DNA of 27,403 nt from Cymbomonas tetramitiformis (taxonomy: Eukaryota; Chlorophyta; Pyramimonadophyceae; Pyramimonadales; Pyramimonadaceae), in the NCBI GenBank assembly GCA_001247695.2, contig LGRX02024731.1:1-27403 (forward strand), written 5' to 3'. Positions 10,089 through 18,949 of the stretch are shown here, one piece after another (the first letter of the stretch is position 1; the number at the start of each line of letters is the position of its first letter). The notes beneath the pieces were generated by a model. It ran no database searches, had not been told where the DNA came from, and saw nothing but the letters and a program-made list of their open reading frames with translations. The translations under genes and the position numbers were made by a program.

Positions 10089-10731
10089 TGTCAGGGTCAT
10101 GACCGATGACATATGTGTCATACATGTCATACGTGTCATACCTGTCAGACATGTCATACCATGTCATGTCATACATTATGACAGTCGGTCGCGTCATATA
10201 TTATTATGACAGGTCGAGTCGCGTCATATATTTATGACAGTCGACAGTATGGTCGACCATGACTGTACAGGTCGAGTCGCGTCATATATTTATGACAGTC
10301 GTCAGTACGGTCGACGATGACTGTACATGTCGCCAGATGATAATGTCATATCATCAGGCATCCCTGTCATCGAGAGTTCGTATGTCGAACTCGAAGATGG
10401 CAAAGCAAAGATACATCTTGAAAACAAACAAGAACCATCTTGGCTTTCAGCATGCGCGGAACTCGCATGCGCAGCATGAACGAACTAGTCGTTATTACCA
10501 TGCTGGTCGTTCAACCTACGTCTCGGGTTCACAACCCAATGGCGGTACCATCTAAGATGATGGGAGACGTTAGGTACAAAAGTGAGGAAGCGTTGTGCTT
10601 CAGCAGATCTTCTTACAGAGACTGCACTCACAAACCCGCTCATCCGTACACTTGCATTGCTGTTCAACTTTGCAGTGTTTATTTTGTATATTGATAATAT
10701 ATTCACGGCGCTTGTCTGCATAGCCGTATCA
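10089..10731 (+). repeat. 3' LTR, complete (643 bp)
   Basis: It starts TGTCAGGG after the polypurine tract and ends GTATCA, so the ends are TG...CA. The first 83 bases, missing from the 5' copy, contain several TGTCATAC/TGTCATG words. The remainder matches the 5' LTR at 554 of 560 positions. CACTT follows at 10732, but its duplicate would lie outside the window. Confidence 0.93.
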
Positions 10732-12686
10732 CACTTCGACTCTATGCACGTCATAAAGAATACCAAATATATGCTGATGCTTGGATAGCTCAAGTCCAAG
10801 TGAAAAAATGTCAGATTCAGCATACCGTAGGCCAGAATTCACCATGGGACTAACTTTTAAGGCGCATGCAAGAGCCTCGGGATCCACTCTCCTCGAAACT
10901 ATTCACCATATGGTACTCAAATTGTTCTCCAACTTGCTTATCAGGAACAAATCATATAACTTTCATTGATAGTACATCAAGGTTACCACTGTAACACTTC
11001 ACGGTGTCAAGGTATCACGGAGACAGCACCGAACACTGCAAGGTGGAGCAAGCAATGAGGAAAGATAGCTACAAATACGGCTGACTTCTAATGCTCAACT
11101 TCTGAAGAGTCGGGTCAACACGTGGAGGGAGACTTCAAGAAGCTCAGCAGTCAAGTCTCCTGTGTGAGACCAGGCTGGAAATGGATGTGCCCGAGGCAGT
11201 CGGGATTGTACAGCGGCGGTTTGCATCAGTCACTTGGAAGAAAGCCCCCAGCTCAGGCTACAAGGGGGGTGAACACAAGCAGACTTGGCAAGCAGGCGCA
11301 TGGGGTAGTGGTAGACAGATTCATGGTGACTCAGCTCGTGCACGGAGAATTTATCGACGTCTGTCAACTCTGTTGTGCGTGCCTATAGCTTGGGGATCTC
11401 AAGGAACTGCCTGTCGGGATCATAGGGCGCATTCGAAGGAAGCATGTGAGCGCAGATCTGCCGGAATGGATATTCTTCACCGGTCTTCGAAACAAGTTGC
11501 TTTACGTAGGACTTTCGCTATCGGGGATGGGGAACAGTTCTCTCGGCTGAAACTATAACCAGCAAACCGATGGAGAACCGCACCAATGTGACTGTGAGTC
11601 TCGCGAGCAACTGCAAATGAAAGCAGTGAAAGTAAAACACAGCGGAGAGCACGAACACAGTACGTTTGGATTCGTTTTAGCGAAGTCAGGTTTGAGCCAC
11701 AACAGACACGAAAAGCTGGTACTTAAAATATAACATGAACCACGGAAAGGGCTTTCCATGCTCGACTACAGTCCTCGATAAAGTTTCCCGCGGGTCTCTG
11801 CCGCTTGCAGAACTGCAGGAGGGAGCGGCTTACAGCACTATCTGGATCGAGCGCCAGCTACAAGAGGTAACATAGGGAAAGCAGGTGCGAGGAAGGTGTC
11901 CTCCTCACAAGCTTTCGAGGCAAAAGAAAAAAAACATTAGGCGTTGGTGAAAGTGATATCCAGGCTAAAAGCTAAGATGAGCTCTAACGATCACAGAAAT
12001 CCAAATGGTTATCTCGTCAGATATACGTGAAGACTACAGCTGAAGATAAACACGCCATGCCTGCGAACGGATGCACCTGAACACATCAGAAAGCACTACC
12101 ATATCAGTTCGCAGTAAGCGCAAGGAAAATAATGTATCTCAGTAACCATAAGTGGAAAAACAACGGCCCGGGTGAACGGAAGGCGCTTCAAAGGAAATCA
12201 ACAGGCAAAAACGCTGCGCTTTAGGACACCCCACACGGCACGTGCTGCTCTTTATGCACTTTTCGTCACGATCGTGGAAGACTTCAGAGAGTATACTTCG
12301 CAATGAAAGGAAAATAATGCACCATAGCTAAAACTTTTTTTTTCTTCATTCAGCGCAAACACACTTGTGCAGAGTACAGGTGTTTTGGACGAAAAACAGT
12401 TTGCAGGCACGAATGAAACGCTTTTGGGTTTTGGGGTGTTAGGGGAGTTCTCTCAGCTTTGGCTGGAAATTCATTCAGGTTTCACGATACACGAGATGAA
12501 ATAAGAAGAAAAAAATCCAGGGCTGCTGATAACCATCTACTCTCTATGGGCTTTACCCGTTGGGTGTTCCCGGCCAGATGAAAGAAGCTTGACTCAGGTC
12601 TGCAGTAAGAAAGGGAAGCGAAATGTGATATGCAAGGAGCGAATCAACTACCAAGTACAACTTGGAATTCACCTGATTGGTATGAT
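10732..12686. other. Intergenic region without a recognised gene
   Basis: Open frames up to 125 codons occur (for example 11181-11558, +), but none shows a motif or composition that I can defend. The end of the NDUFA8-like gene lies at its right border. No retroelement motif was seen. Confidence 0.5.
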
Positions 12687-13415
12687 TTAAGAGCTGAGGG
12701 CCTTCTCGAAAGCTTCCTGCTCTGCCCGGCAATCCTTGAAGTGGTTGCTGCATTGCTCACGACACAACAAGACAACAAGCCCGTTGAGAGGTGCGAACTG
12801 ATAACCATTAAAACCAGAGCACTCCAAAACTGATGAATATATGCGCGTTAATGAACTTGTCGGCGCCTCTGGCAACTGGATGGAAGAAGAGAACGGTCAA
12901 AACGGAAGGAAGGCGAGTGGCACCTGTTGTAGTCCATACATTTTGCGTACTTATTGAACTCAGTTGGGCACTTCGAATCAATATCCTTAAGCCTGATTTG
13001 AAGAATATTACAAGGCCAAGAATAAGTCACTGAAATAACACGTCAAAACTTTCAAAGAACACCGAACGACATGGATCTACAACCGAAATGCGGCGAATGA
13101 ATAGGGTTTCACGAGACTAAGAATAGTGCAGTAAAGAGCACAGATATCTACTAATGAAATTCATCGAGTCTGTGAGACCTAAGATAAAGGGGTTGGGAGT
13201 ACTTACACAGAAAGCACGCAAGATGTAACCTCATCACCGCGTGCAACGCAAGCTTCCGGATTTTTGTCATCTCTCTTACAAGCCAAAAAAGACTTGTTTT
13301 GAACGGAACATTTCGTTGCAATTTGTGTCCAGGCTGCGAAAAGAACTGATGAGGTTGGAGCTGGAGCTGCCTCAGCCATTATTGCGCGTTTTGAAAAAGG
13401 GAAACTGAGCGCCAA
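12687..13415 (-). CDS. NDUFA8: NDUFA8-like complex I accessory subunit, three exons
   Basis: The exons are 13415-13207, 12992-12924 and 12747-12687. They total 339 bases, or 112 residues and TAA. The product is a twin-CX9C protein of mitochondrial complex I (PGIV/19 kDa subunit), imported into the intermembrane space and folded by disulfides. Seen directly are CSVQNKSFLAC and CVARGDEVTSC (both CX9C), CPTEFNKYAKC (CX9C) and the plant-like ending EQEAFEKA. Exons were chosen because GT-AG borders keep phase and each exon continues the family alignment. Translation could start at the first Met or at Met13 (13379). The latter gives a start more like plant homologues. Confidence 0.86.
12748..12923 (-). 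other. Intron 2 of the NDUFA8-like gene (176 bp)
   Basis: The donor GTGCCA is weak. The acceptor is CAATGCAG, ending at 12748. The intron splits a Ser codon after its second base and restores the family sequence between CMDYN and NHFKDC. Confidence 0.8.
12993..13206 (-). other. Intron 1 of the NDUFA8-like gene (214 bp)
   Basis: The donor is GTAAGT (13206-13201) and the acceptor is TTCAAATCAG, ending at 12993. The intron splits a Val codon after its second base. Exons joined across it give the conserved CVLSVLKD sequence of this family. Confidence 0.85.
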
Positions 13416-13839
13416 AGACCTGCGGATGACAAAGGACGCGAGCTGTAATTCAGGAGTACTACGTCAAACGATGTAATTTTGCTACATCGTAAAATAAATT
13501 ATGATTGCAAAACTTCAAAAGTGGATTTTCGGGCTCAGGCATACCGTTTATGTATTGTGGATTAGCTCTTCGGTGGACCGAGACAACTTTGTACCTCATA
13601 CACGTGAGAGAGAACCTCGTGCATGATCGGAACACACACACAGCAGTTGAGTTCTGGGCTGGGAGGCCCTCGTCTGGGACCAGTTCGGTTGCTGCCGTGC
13701 GCTGCGTTCGCGTTCGGCGTTGGACGGACGGAAAGAGCTCTGAGACAGCAAAGGAGCATTCGATTGCGGATTGGCATTTGATTCAATCGATCGATGAGCG
13801 TACAAGATCGAAGATGTAGATGAAGATACATTCGATTGG
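13416..13839. other. Upstream region of the NDUFA8-like gene
   Basis: Probable promoter region of the - strand gene. It contains the inverted repeat at 13468-13490 and no gene that I can support. The - strand open frame across 13562-14071 looks like chance: its composition is odd and it runs through the duplicated segment. Confidence 0.45.
13468..13490. promoter_or_regulatory. Perfect 8-bp inverted repeat upstream of NDUFA8-like gene
   Basis: ACGATGTA, a 7-base spacer, then TACATCGT. It lies 53 bases upstream of the first possible ATG of the - strand gene and could be a factor-binding site or a hairpin in the 5' UTR. Confidence 0.4.
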
Positions 13840-13979
13840 CAGTGATACTGTTGATCCTGCGGATTCCCCGTAAATCGGATGACCGCCCAGTCACCTTGTC
13901 CGATCCGCTCCCGTTGGGTAGAAATGGCGAGAAAAAGAGCGGAAAGTAAGGCGAAGCAGCAAGGCAGCACTCCAGCGTC
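13840..13979 (+). repeat. 140-bp direct duplication, copy 1
   Basis: Matches 14270-14409 at 137 of 140 positions. It begins CAGTGATACTG and includes an ATG (13924) followed by the codons for MARKRAESKAKQQG. In this copy the frame stops within 30 codons because sequence beyond the duplication differs. Confidence 0.9.
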
Positions 13980-14269
13980 AGATCGGAGCCTGAGTTGGAG
14001 AACCCATTTTTAAGGGTGGGCGGGCAGGGAAGAAAAAATGCGTTAGGAAACGAAGAAGAAAGACGCAGCAATCGTCAGCAGGTAGGAAAAGTGAAGTATT
14101 TTCACCAATTTCCGACTAAAGAGCGACACTCTGCGACACTTGGACTTCGAAGCCGGAGGTGAACAGCCACTTCGTGATCCTTCATTTCCTCGATCCGGGG
14201 AGTGAGATCAGACGATCCGTCTCCTGAATGACGGTCATCACTGATGACGGAAGGAAAGTCGGCGATCAA

Positions 14270-14409
14270 CAGTGATACTGTTGATCCTGCGGATTCCCCG
14301 TAAATCGGATGACCGCCCAGTCACCTTGTCCGATCCGCTCCCGTTGGGTAGGAATGGCGAGAAAAAGAGCGGAAAGTAAGGCGAAGCAACAAGGCACCAC
14401 TCCAGCGTC
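14270..14409 (+). repeat. 140-bp direct duplication, copy 2
   Basis: Second copy, 430 bp downstream. Here the ATG at 14354 leads into a longer frame (to 14635). The three mismatches are near 14352, 14388 and 14394. Confidence 0.9.
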
Positions 14410-14635
14410 GCCTCTCCGCCAACACTCACAACCCCCGCCTCTTGACGCCTTTCCACCCCAACTCTCAAACTCGAGCCAACAGAATTTTAATAATCAAATT
14501 ACTCATACAAATACCCGCACGAATGATTGTGCCGCATTCAGCTCCATGTATTCTTTCGTCGAGACATTCTCTATCTTCCTTGAGGATGACATTCTGCTGG
14601 ACTTCGGGTTTAGGCTTAGTTATTATGGGCTCTGA
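14354..14635 (+). CDS. Hypothetical protein or first exon, basic N-terminus
   Basis: The 93-codon frame starts MARKRAESKAKQQG and continues with a Pro/Gln/Ser-rich stretch. The first 18 codons lie in the duplicated segment, which looks like the 5' end of a host gene. The frame stops a few bases before the decayed DIRS-like element begins (ORF end at 14642), so the rest of the gene may have been displaced. The protein is not recognised, and the later residues may be non-coding. Confidence 0.3.
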   Translation: MARKRAESKAKQQGTTPASPLRQHSQPPPLDAFPPQLSNSSQQNFNNQITHTNTRTNDCAAFSSMYSFVETFSIFLEDDILLDFGFRLSYYGL

Positions 14636-14641
14636 CTAGCC

Positions 14642-14904
14642 CTAGCCTGACCCTGCTTCCGTATCGTGTCCGTGACATCCTAGCACTGTATTGTACAGTA
14701 GTACAGCACAGTAGTACAGTCTTATTTCACTGTCCGGGTATCCGAGAGCATAAAGCCTCGGCCGGACATTGTTTATGTGATTATCTGTTTGATCTTTAGC
14801 GAGCTTAGCCGGACAGTAGGATCTGTCTTTCTCGCACATTCCCAAGACTTGCCACACTTTCATATAATGTCTAGCAATCCTCTCTGTTTTCCAATATGCC
14901 TGTC
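14642..14904 (-). pseudogene. Tyrosine recombinase, C-terminal part with the catalytic Tyr
   Basis: From the junction it reads AYWKTERIARHYMKVW. The Tyr after H fits the nucleophile of YR enzymes, and W sits where the family has GHVGW-like sequence. It completes the ORF at 15142-16137 once the 240-bp insert and one CTGTC copy are ignored. About 70 further residues to the stop at 14642 are of unknown value. Confidence 0.7.
14731..14768. other. Long hairpin near the 3' edge of the DIRS-like element
   Basis: TGTCCGG and CCGGACA form 7 bp. After a 4-base bulge, CCGAG and CTCGG add 5 bp around a 10-base loop. It overlaps the reading frame of the YR tail. DIRS elements carry inverted or split terminal repeats, but I found no partner copy, so its role is unknown. 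Confidence 0.4.
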
Positions 14905-15144
14905 TCACGGGGAAGCCGATTTCCCCCCCACTGTATGGGGGCCTGCTTCTCCTTGTTTCACCCCTCGCCCTGAGTGCCTGTCATTTTGTCATCTACCACC
15001 GCTCCGACCGTTCCGCACCGCACTCGATAAAGCACCTAAGTATTTTATCTCATGCAGTATTTAGACCGACCGGATCACCACCTGTGTTTCCTGTGTTTCA
15101 GCGATATATATCCCGTATATATATATATATCACTCCTTTCATCA
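14905..15144. mobile_element. 240-bp insert in the recombinase, flanked by CTGTC
   Basis: CTGTC occurs at 14900-14904 and 15145-15149, and removing the insert plus one copy restores the recombinase alignment with the usual residue spacing. The insert begins TCACGGGGAAGCCG, ends CTCCTTTCATCA and contains a CCCCC...GGGGG hairpin near 14925-14942 and an AT repeat near 15117-15130. There is no clear terminal inverted repeat and no TG...CA ends, so the element class is unknown. An intron is possible but the borders fit poorly: the GT-AG choice that keeps the frame drops four conserved-position residues. Confidence 0.55.
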
Positions 15145-16137
15145 CTGTCCCATAACCTGTTGTAGGTCGGCGCCTTCAAGGAAAAGTTCAATCGTTCCTG
15201 CCGTCCGAATGTTGAAGAATGTTTCCCCATTGAACAACCCTGCTTTTTGCAACCAGCATTTGAGGTATGAATTCATCTGTTTCCTGGAAATTGGACTATT
15301 CTCCACTTTGCCAGACTTGACCGGCCTGAACAGGAATCCTTGTGCAAGGTTCAGACCCAAAATTTTCATCACTAGGAGGTAGTCTTCCAACGCTGAGATG
15401 GGGCATTTAGATTTATCGGGGAGCCTTTTGATTCCGAAAACGTGTTCATCGCCCGAACGGAGTGTCTTCCCCCACTGGTAGTTGAAGAGAAAATCAGAGT
15501 TATCTGGGAATCTTATGATTCCTTCCACCCTTGTGGCGCCCAGCTCCGCCGGTCTCTTCAGAGCGTATAGGTCCATCAGGATCATTGCCTTACATCTAAG
15601 AGTGATGAACAAAAGTATCCAATCTTGTGTCGAGGCAAAACCAGCTGCCTCTGCGTTCATGTGAATCACTAGCTTGTCGATCGTGCAACTGAATAGTGGT
15701 GTTGCCTGATTTGGGGTGATTCTTGTTTGCAATTGTTCGTTCCTGGTCATCGTTTCGTAGACCTTAACCACTCTACCCGTGCACGGGTTGTCCGAGCCAC
15801 ACCTTCCGAAATCCTGGAAGGCACCAGAAAGTCGGCCGATAAGGGAATTGACCGAACTTGCGGCTTGTTTGACTGGGCAATTACACCCTCCCAGTTGAGG
15901 ACACGTGGCCGAATGCACGTTAGTCTTACCGAACTGTTCCAAGTAAATAAGATACCATAAGATGTGTTGTGCTGTACACGAATCCAATGATTCTGGTGGG
16001 GTTATGCAAGCCAGGAATTCCCCTAGGGCCCGCAAATTCCGGAGTTTGGCCGATTGGCACACATCCCGGGCCCTTGCTTCCTGGAGCTCCTTCGTTCTTA
16101 GCTGTATGGCGGCCCAGTCAGGGGCTTTTCTCAACAA
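15142..16137 (-). pseudogene. DIRS-type tyrosine recombinase, N-terminal and most of catalytic domain
   Basis: About 331 codons are open to a TGA at 15142. The catalytic part shows R in LYALKRPAELGAT, K in NYQWGKTLR, the Arg of the HxxR-equivalent NIRTAGTIELFLEGA, and LQQVMGQ just before the stop. This is the R-K-R order of YR enzymes. The Tyr lies beyond the insert, at 14642-14904. The frame has no early ATG and is open upstream to a TGA near 16165, so the original start is unclear. YR would integrate a circular DNA copy without target duplication. Confidence 0.8.
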
Positions 16138-16287
16138 GCTCTTGCCACCACCCTGTCAACCTCAAATTGTTCCCCTTCCCCGAAAGTTACCGGTGTTCAC
16201 AACAACATATTATCCAAGACAAACGGATTACTTTGGGAGGTTATTAATATATCACATGATTTTTTGTTTTTGAAATACGAAGTGTTC

Positions 16288-17250
16288 TTAAGAGAAATCG
16301 AATCTAAAAATGCAGACCGCCCACGGGAGTGGGCCTGCCTCTAACCATCGACCATTTCTAAGTTGTTGGAAACAGACTTCTCCTGCTTCAGCGATTCTGA
16401 ACTTCTGTTTGCACAGTTTATTGTACGCAGTCCACCAGAACCCATCTGGAGAGAAACCATCCCACTGTGGAGCAACCACAGAGGCTGACGCTTTCTGTTC
16501 TTTTAGATACATCAGGAACGGTCCCATTAATGCAAAAGGCGGATTGGCATAACAGTTTAGTCCCGCTAGTGGATAGGCAAAGACATTGGTGCCACAAGCT
16601 TCTTTCTCTGGCAGCCTTGAGCAAAATCGCATTTTGGGGCATCCCCGAACATTAGCCGTTGTTGCGAAGCAGTCGATGTTGTGCCGTCCAAACATCATGT
16701 TCAACAGATGAGAGAACCGTGGCATTAGTGAATAATGAGACTCTTCATCCGGGACTACAACAATAGCTCCATCAGGTCCCCTTGAAAAGGAAACCACCTT
16801 TAGTTCCAAGTTGTTATCCGCGACAAATCTATAGAGCCTTTCTGCCAGGTCCTTGCATGCTTTTGTGCCCAGGTTAGACGAGAGGACTCTCGATGAATCC
16901 CAGAGATTTTTATGCAAGATTATGTCCCAGCGTTGCGGGACCCGTTTTACTGGGATTTCGAACAAGGCTTCTGAAATAAAAAATGATTGATCCACCGACG
17001 AGCAGGTTCTCAAATCACGATAGCACGAAATTTCATCTTGGAATTCCCCTGCTCTGATTGATGCCGTGACTTTTGTACAATCGTCGTTTGTATCCACAAG
17101 AATCGAGCAGTGGGCCTGCTTTCTGAATGCGGACACCTTAATCAACGATGGCTGGAAGAGTTGACTCAAGTAGAGTTTGAAATGTCTCATCTGCTTATTG
17201 TTCAGGAAAAAACTTTCTGCAGAATTCATGCCTTTTAGCCAGAAAGGCAT
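16288..17250 (-). CDS. DIRS RNase H-like region and DNA adenine methyltransferase-like domain
   Basis: This is a 320-codon intact frame with ATG at 17250. The second half shows HNIDCFATTANVRGCPKM followed by YANPPFALMGPF and ASVVAPQWDG. This series (D-FAT-N ... NPPF ... P-W) is typical of the methyltransferase-like domain downstream of RNase H in DIRS elements. NPPF corresponds to the catalytic motif of N6-adenine methyltransferases. The first half aligns loosely with RNase H (VDTND, FISEALFE, then FSRGPDG), but the usual later Asp residues are not obvious. It may be the downstream part of a formerly continuous RT-RH-MT polyprotein. Confidence 0.65.
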   Translation of the reverse strand: MPFWLKGMNSAESFFLNNKQMRHFKLYLSQLFQPSLIKVSAFRKQAHCSILVDTNDDCTKVTASIRAGEFQDEISCYRDLRTCSSVDQSFFISEALFEIPVKRVPQRWDIILHKNLWDSSRVLSSNLGTKACKDLAERLYRFVADNNLELKVVSFSRGPDGAIVVVPDEESHYSLMPRFSHLLNMMFGRHNIDCFATTANVRGCPKMRFCSRLPEKEACGTNVFAYPLAGLNCYANPPFALMGPFLMYLKEQKASASVVAPQWDGFSPDGFWWTAYNKLCKQKFRIAEAGEVCFQQLRNGRWLEAGPLPWAVCIFRFDFS

Positions 17251-17493
17251 ACAACTTCCTGCATGCTATGCTGGAGTTGACATTCAGTCCGAGCTCAGTC
17301 ATCAGAGCTGTCATCACCGACCCGTCGTGACCGCAGCCATCACCGACGCGACCTGACCGCTGTCATCACCGATACGGCTCGACACCTCTGACTACTTCAC
17401 TGACCCGATTGTCATCTCCTCTGATCGAGTTCGGTTGTCACATGAGACAGAGCACACACTAGCTCATTTCGCATCACACTCAGCATACTAGAA
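17251..17493. other. Spacer between RT and RNase H/MT frames with TCATCACCGAC repeats
   Basis: Contains three imperfect copies of a TCATCACCGAC-like word at about 17310-17372 and an 8-bp inverted repeat ATGCCTTT/AAAGGCAT at 17229-17250. No coding frame continues through it, although the neighbouring frames should be joined in an intact element. It may be an insertion, but its edges were not resolved. Confidence 0.35.
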
Positions 17494-18423
17494 CTATATA
17501 TTATATCTTCTGTATGTTGAGAGAGATTCTGAGTGCGAAACCCTGAGCGTTGCAGTGCTTCCTGTTTGACCTGTCTGTTTACTGACTGGGTCTTCTCGCA
17601 GGTTATGGGCCCACCACGCTTCCACTGCGCGGATACCTGGGGCTACAATTGACATTGAAACCAACTTTCCTCCCACCCTCTCCAGGTCTCTGGCCGAAAT
17701 TTTTGACGAAGCTCGCAGGTCCGTTGCCAGGCTCAAGAACTTCTCCCATTTTCTCTGCGGGATGAAGAACTCCTGCTTCGCAAGGTCAACGCCAATGCCT
17801 AGCCAGGTGATGGTCATGGACGGAATGAACTCCGTCTTTTCCAGGTGAATAAAATATCCCGCCGCCGTCATGCATGACGAGACAACGAACACCGAGATTG
17901 CGGCTCTTTCCTGTTTCGTAAGAGTCGAAGCTCCCACTGGGGTCGGTCCACCGGCATTATCATCGATGTAGTATAAATATGGTATCCCCAGCCGATGAAT
18001 CCCGCAAATTCCCCCGCAAAGGCGCTATAAATGACCGGCGCTAGTTTCCATCCAAAATTGAGAACTGCATAGACGTAATATACGCCCTCCCACAGGAAAC
18101 CCATGCACCGGTTGCGATTCCTCTGTAAGCCTTACATGGAAGAATCCGTTCGCTTGGTCCATAATAAATGCCGGATCCCCCACCTCTAAGATTTGTGGAA
18201 GCATTGTCACCGACTCGTAAGTAAACGGAATATCCTTACACCAAAGGTTAAGGAATCTTGCATCATTGATCTTTCTTGGTTTGGCTGGCTCCACCCCTAC
18301 CGGCATAACTAGATGCGGGGGAGAGCACTCCCCTTCTTTTCCCCAGACTCTTATCGCTCCCCATTTGAGCTCGTCCTGTATCTTACCAGAGATCCAGGGG
18401 ATCAAATGATCCGGTATCGCATG
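17494..18423 (-). pseudogene. DIRS reverse transcriptase, frameshifted and 5'-truncated
   Basis: Three overlapping frames together cover the RT palm. Frame 1 (18429-18025) has PHLVMPVGVEPAKPRKINDARFLN and DQANGFFHVRLTEESQ. Frame 2 (18104-17868) has GFLWEGVYYVYAVLNFGWKLAPVIYS. Frame 3 (17937-17494), read a little upstream of its first Met, has the catalytic YYIDDN and then the thumb, including ITWLGIGVDL. Frameshifts lie near 18095-18104 and 17990-18000. The N-terminal end is lost at the LTR junction (18424). Confidence 0.8.
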
Positions 18424-18949
18424 TGTCAAGGTTGTTATTCAACCTTTCAGACTATGCGGCTGCTATTGAACAGTAGCAACTCGCAACAAGTATTTGGTGG
18501 GTATGAGTGCAGTCTGGTATCCAGAATCATCTGCTTGAGCTCAATGCTCCTCATATACCTCAATGTCCTCACACCTCATTATATATAGGTGTATCAACTT
18601 TAAGTGCAGTGTGCCCGGAGCACAGCTATAAGGAGAAATTAGGGTTATTGTTAGGGTTTATGGAGTTACACGTTACTCCTAAACCCTGCCCCAAACGGGT
18701 GTGGAAAATACCATCCGATTTACGAGCATTAGCGTACAGAACCGACGATTACCTACGGTCAGATATTTACAGTCGAGAAATACGGGCCTCGATCGACCGA
18801 GCCGATCGATAATCATGACCTCGATCTTTATGACAGTCGACTCGAACGATAATTATGACTACCGTAAATTATGACAGTCGACGATGACGTCAGTCCTGCG
18901 ATAATTGATTCAGCATTCGGGTCGTCGGGTGACGACTACGAACTATGAC
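18424..18949 (-). repeat. LTR A, probable 3' LTR of copy 2
   Basis: On the - strand it ends CAACCTTGACA at 18424, directly against DIRS RT sequence and with no PBS, as expected for the outer end of a 3' LTR. Its last 160 bases match the LTR ends at 22972 and 23938. The likely start TGTCATAGTTCG is at 18949, and TGTCATAA/TCGACTG words like those in the first chromovirus U3 follow. A TATATATAA box (- strand) lies near 18580-18590. The start position is uncertain. Confidence 0.55.
18653..18687. other. Hairpin with telomere-like arms inside LTR A
   Basis: AGGGTTTA and TAAACCCT pair (8 bp), then GGAGT and ACTCC (5 bp), then AC and GT after a T-T mismatch, around a 2-base loop. A TTAGGGTTATTG stretch lies just before it. 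The arms look like plant or algal telomere repeats, but there is no tandem array. Confidence 0.5.

Larger units (their letters stand above)
1..10731 (+). mobile_element. Ty3/gypsy chromovirus, nearly complete (copy 1)
   Basis: The order is 5' LTR (first about 83 bases lie outside the window), PBS, long leader, gag, pol in the order protease-RT-RNase H-integrase-chromodomain, 3' UTR, polypurine tract, 3' LTR. Integrase after RNase H is the Ty3/gypsy order, and a C-terminal chromodomain marks the chromovirus branch. The two LTRs match at 554 of 560 compared positions, so this is a recent insertion. The integrase frame is broken by a 2-base deletion near 7785, so this copy probably cannot supply its own integrase. 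The target-site duplication cannot be checked because the left end is missing. Confidence 0.93.
14642..18423 (-). mobile_element. DIRS-like tyrosine-recombinase retroelement, decayed
   Basis: On the - strand the order is RT, RNase H plus methyltransferase-like region, then tyrosine recombinase. This is the arrangement of DIRS-type retroelements, which use YR instead of integrase. The RT is frameshifted twice, the YR is split by an insert, and the 5' part (start of RT and any gag) is cut off by an LTR at 18424. The terminal repeats were not identified. Confidence 0.8.

Noticed and set aside
11181..11558. 125-codon open frame in the region right of the 3' LTR
   Set aside because: No motif, no recognisable family, several overlapping frames of similar length, and no exon-like borders.
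13850..13862. TGTTGATCCTGC, similar to the 5' end of 18S rRNA
   Set aside because: The match is about 12 bases only, and what follows is unlike rRNA.
13562..14071. 169-codon open frame on the - strand
   Set aside because: It runs through the duplicated segment and the NDUFA8 upstream region, its composition is odd, and the duplicate's other copy does not keep the same frame.
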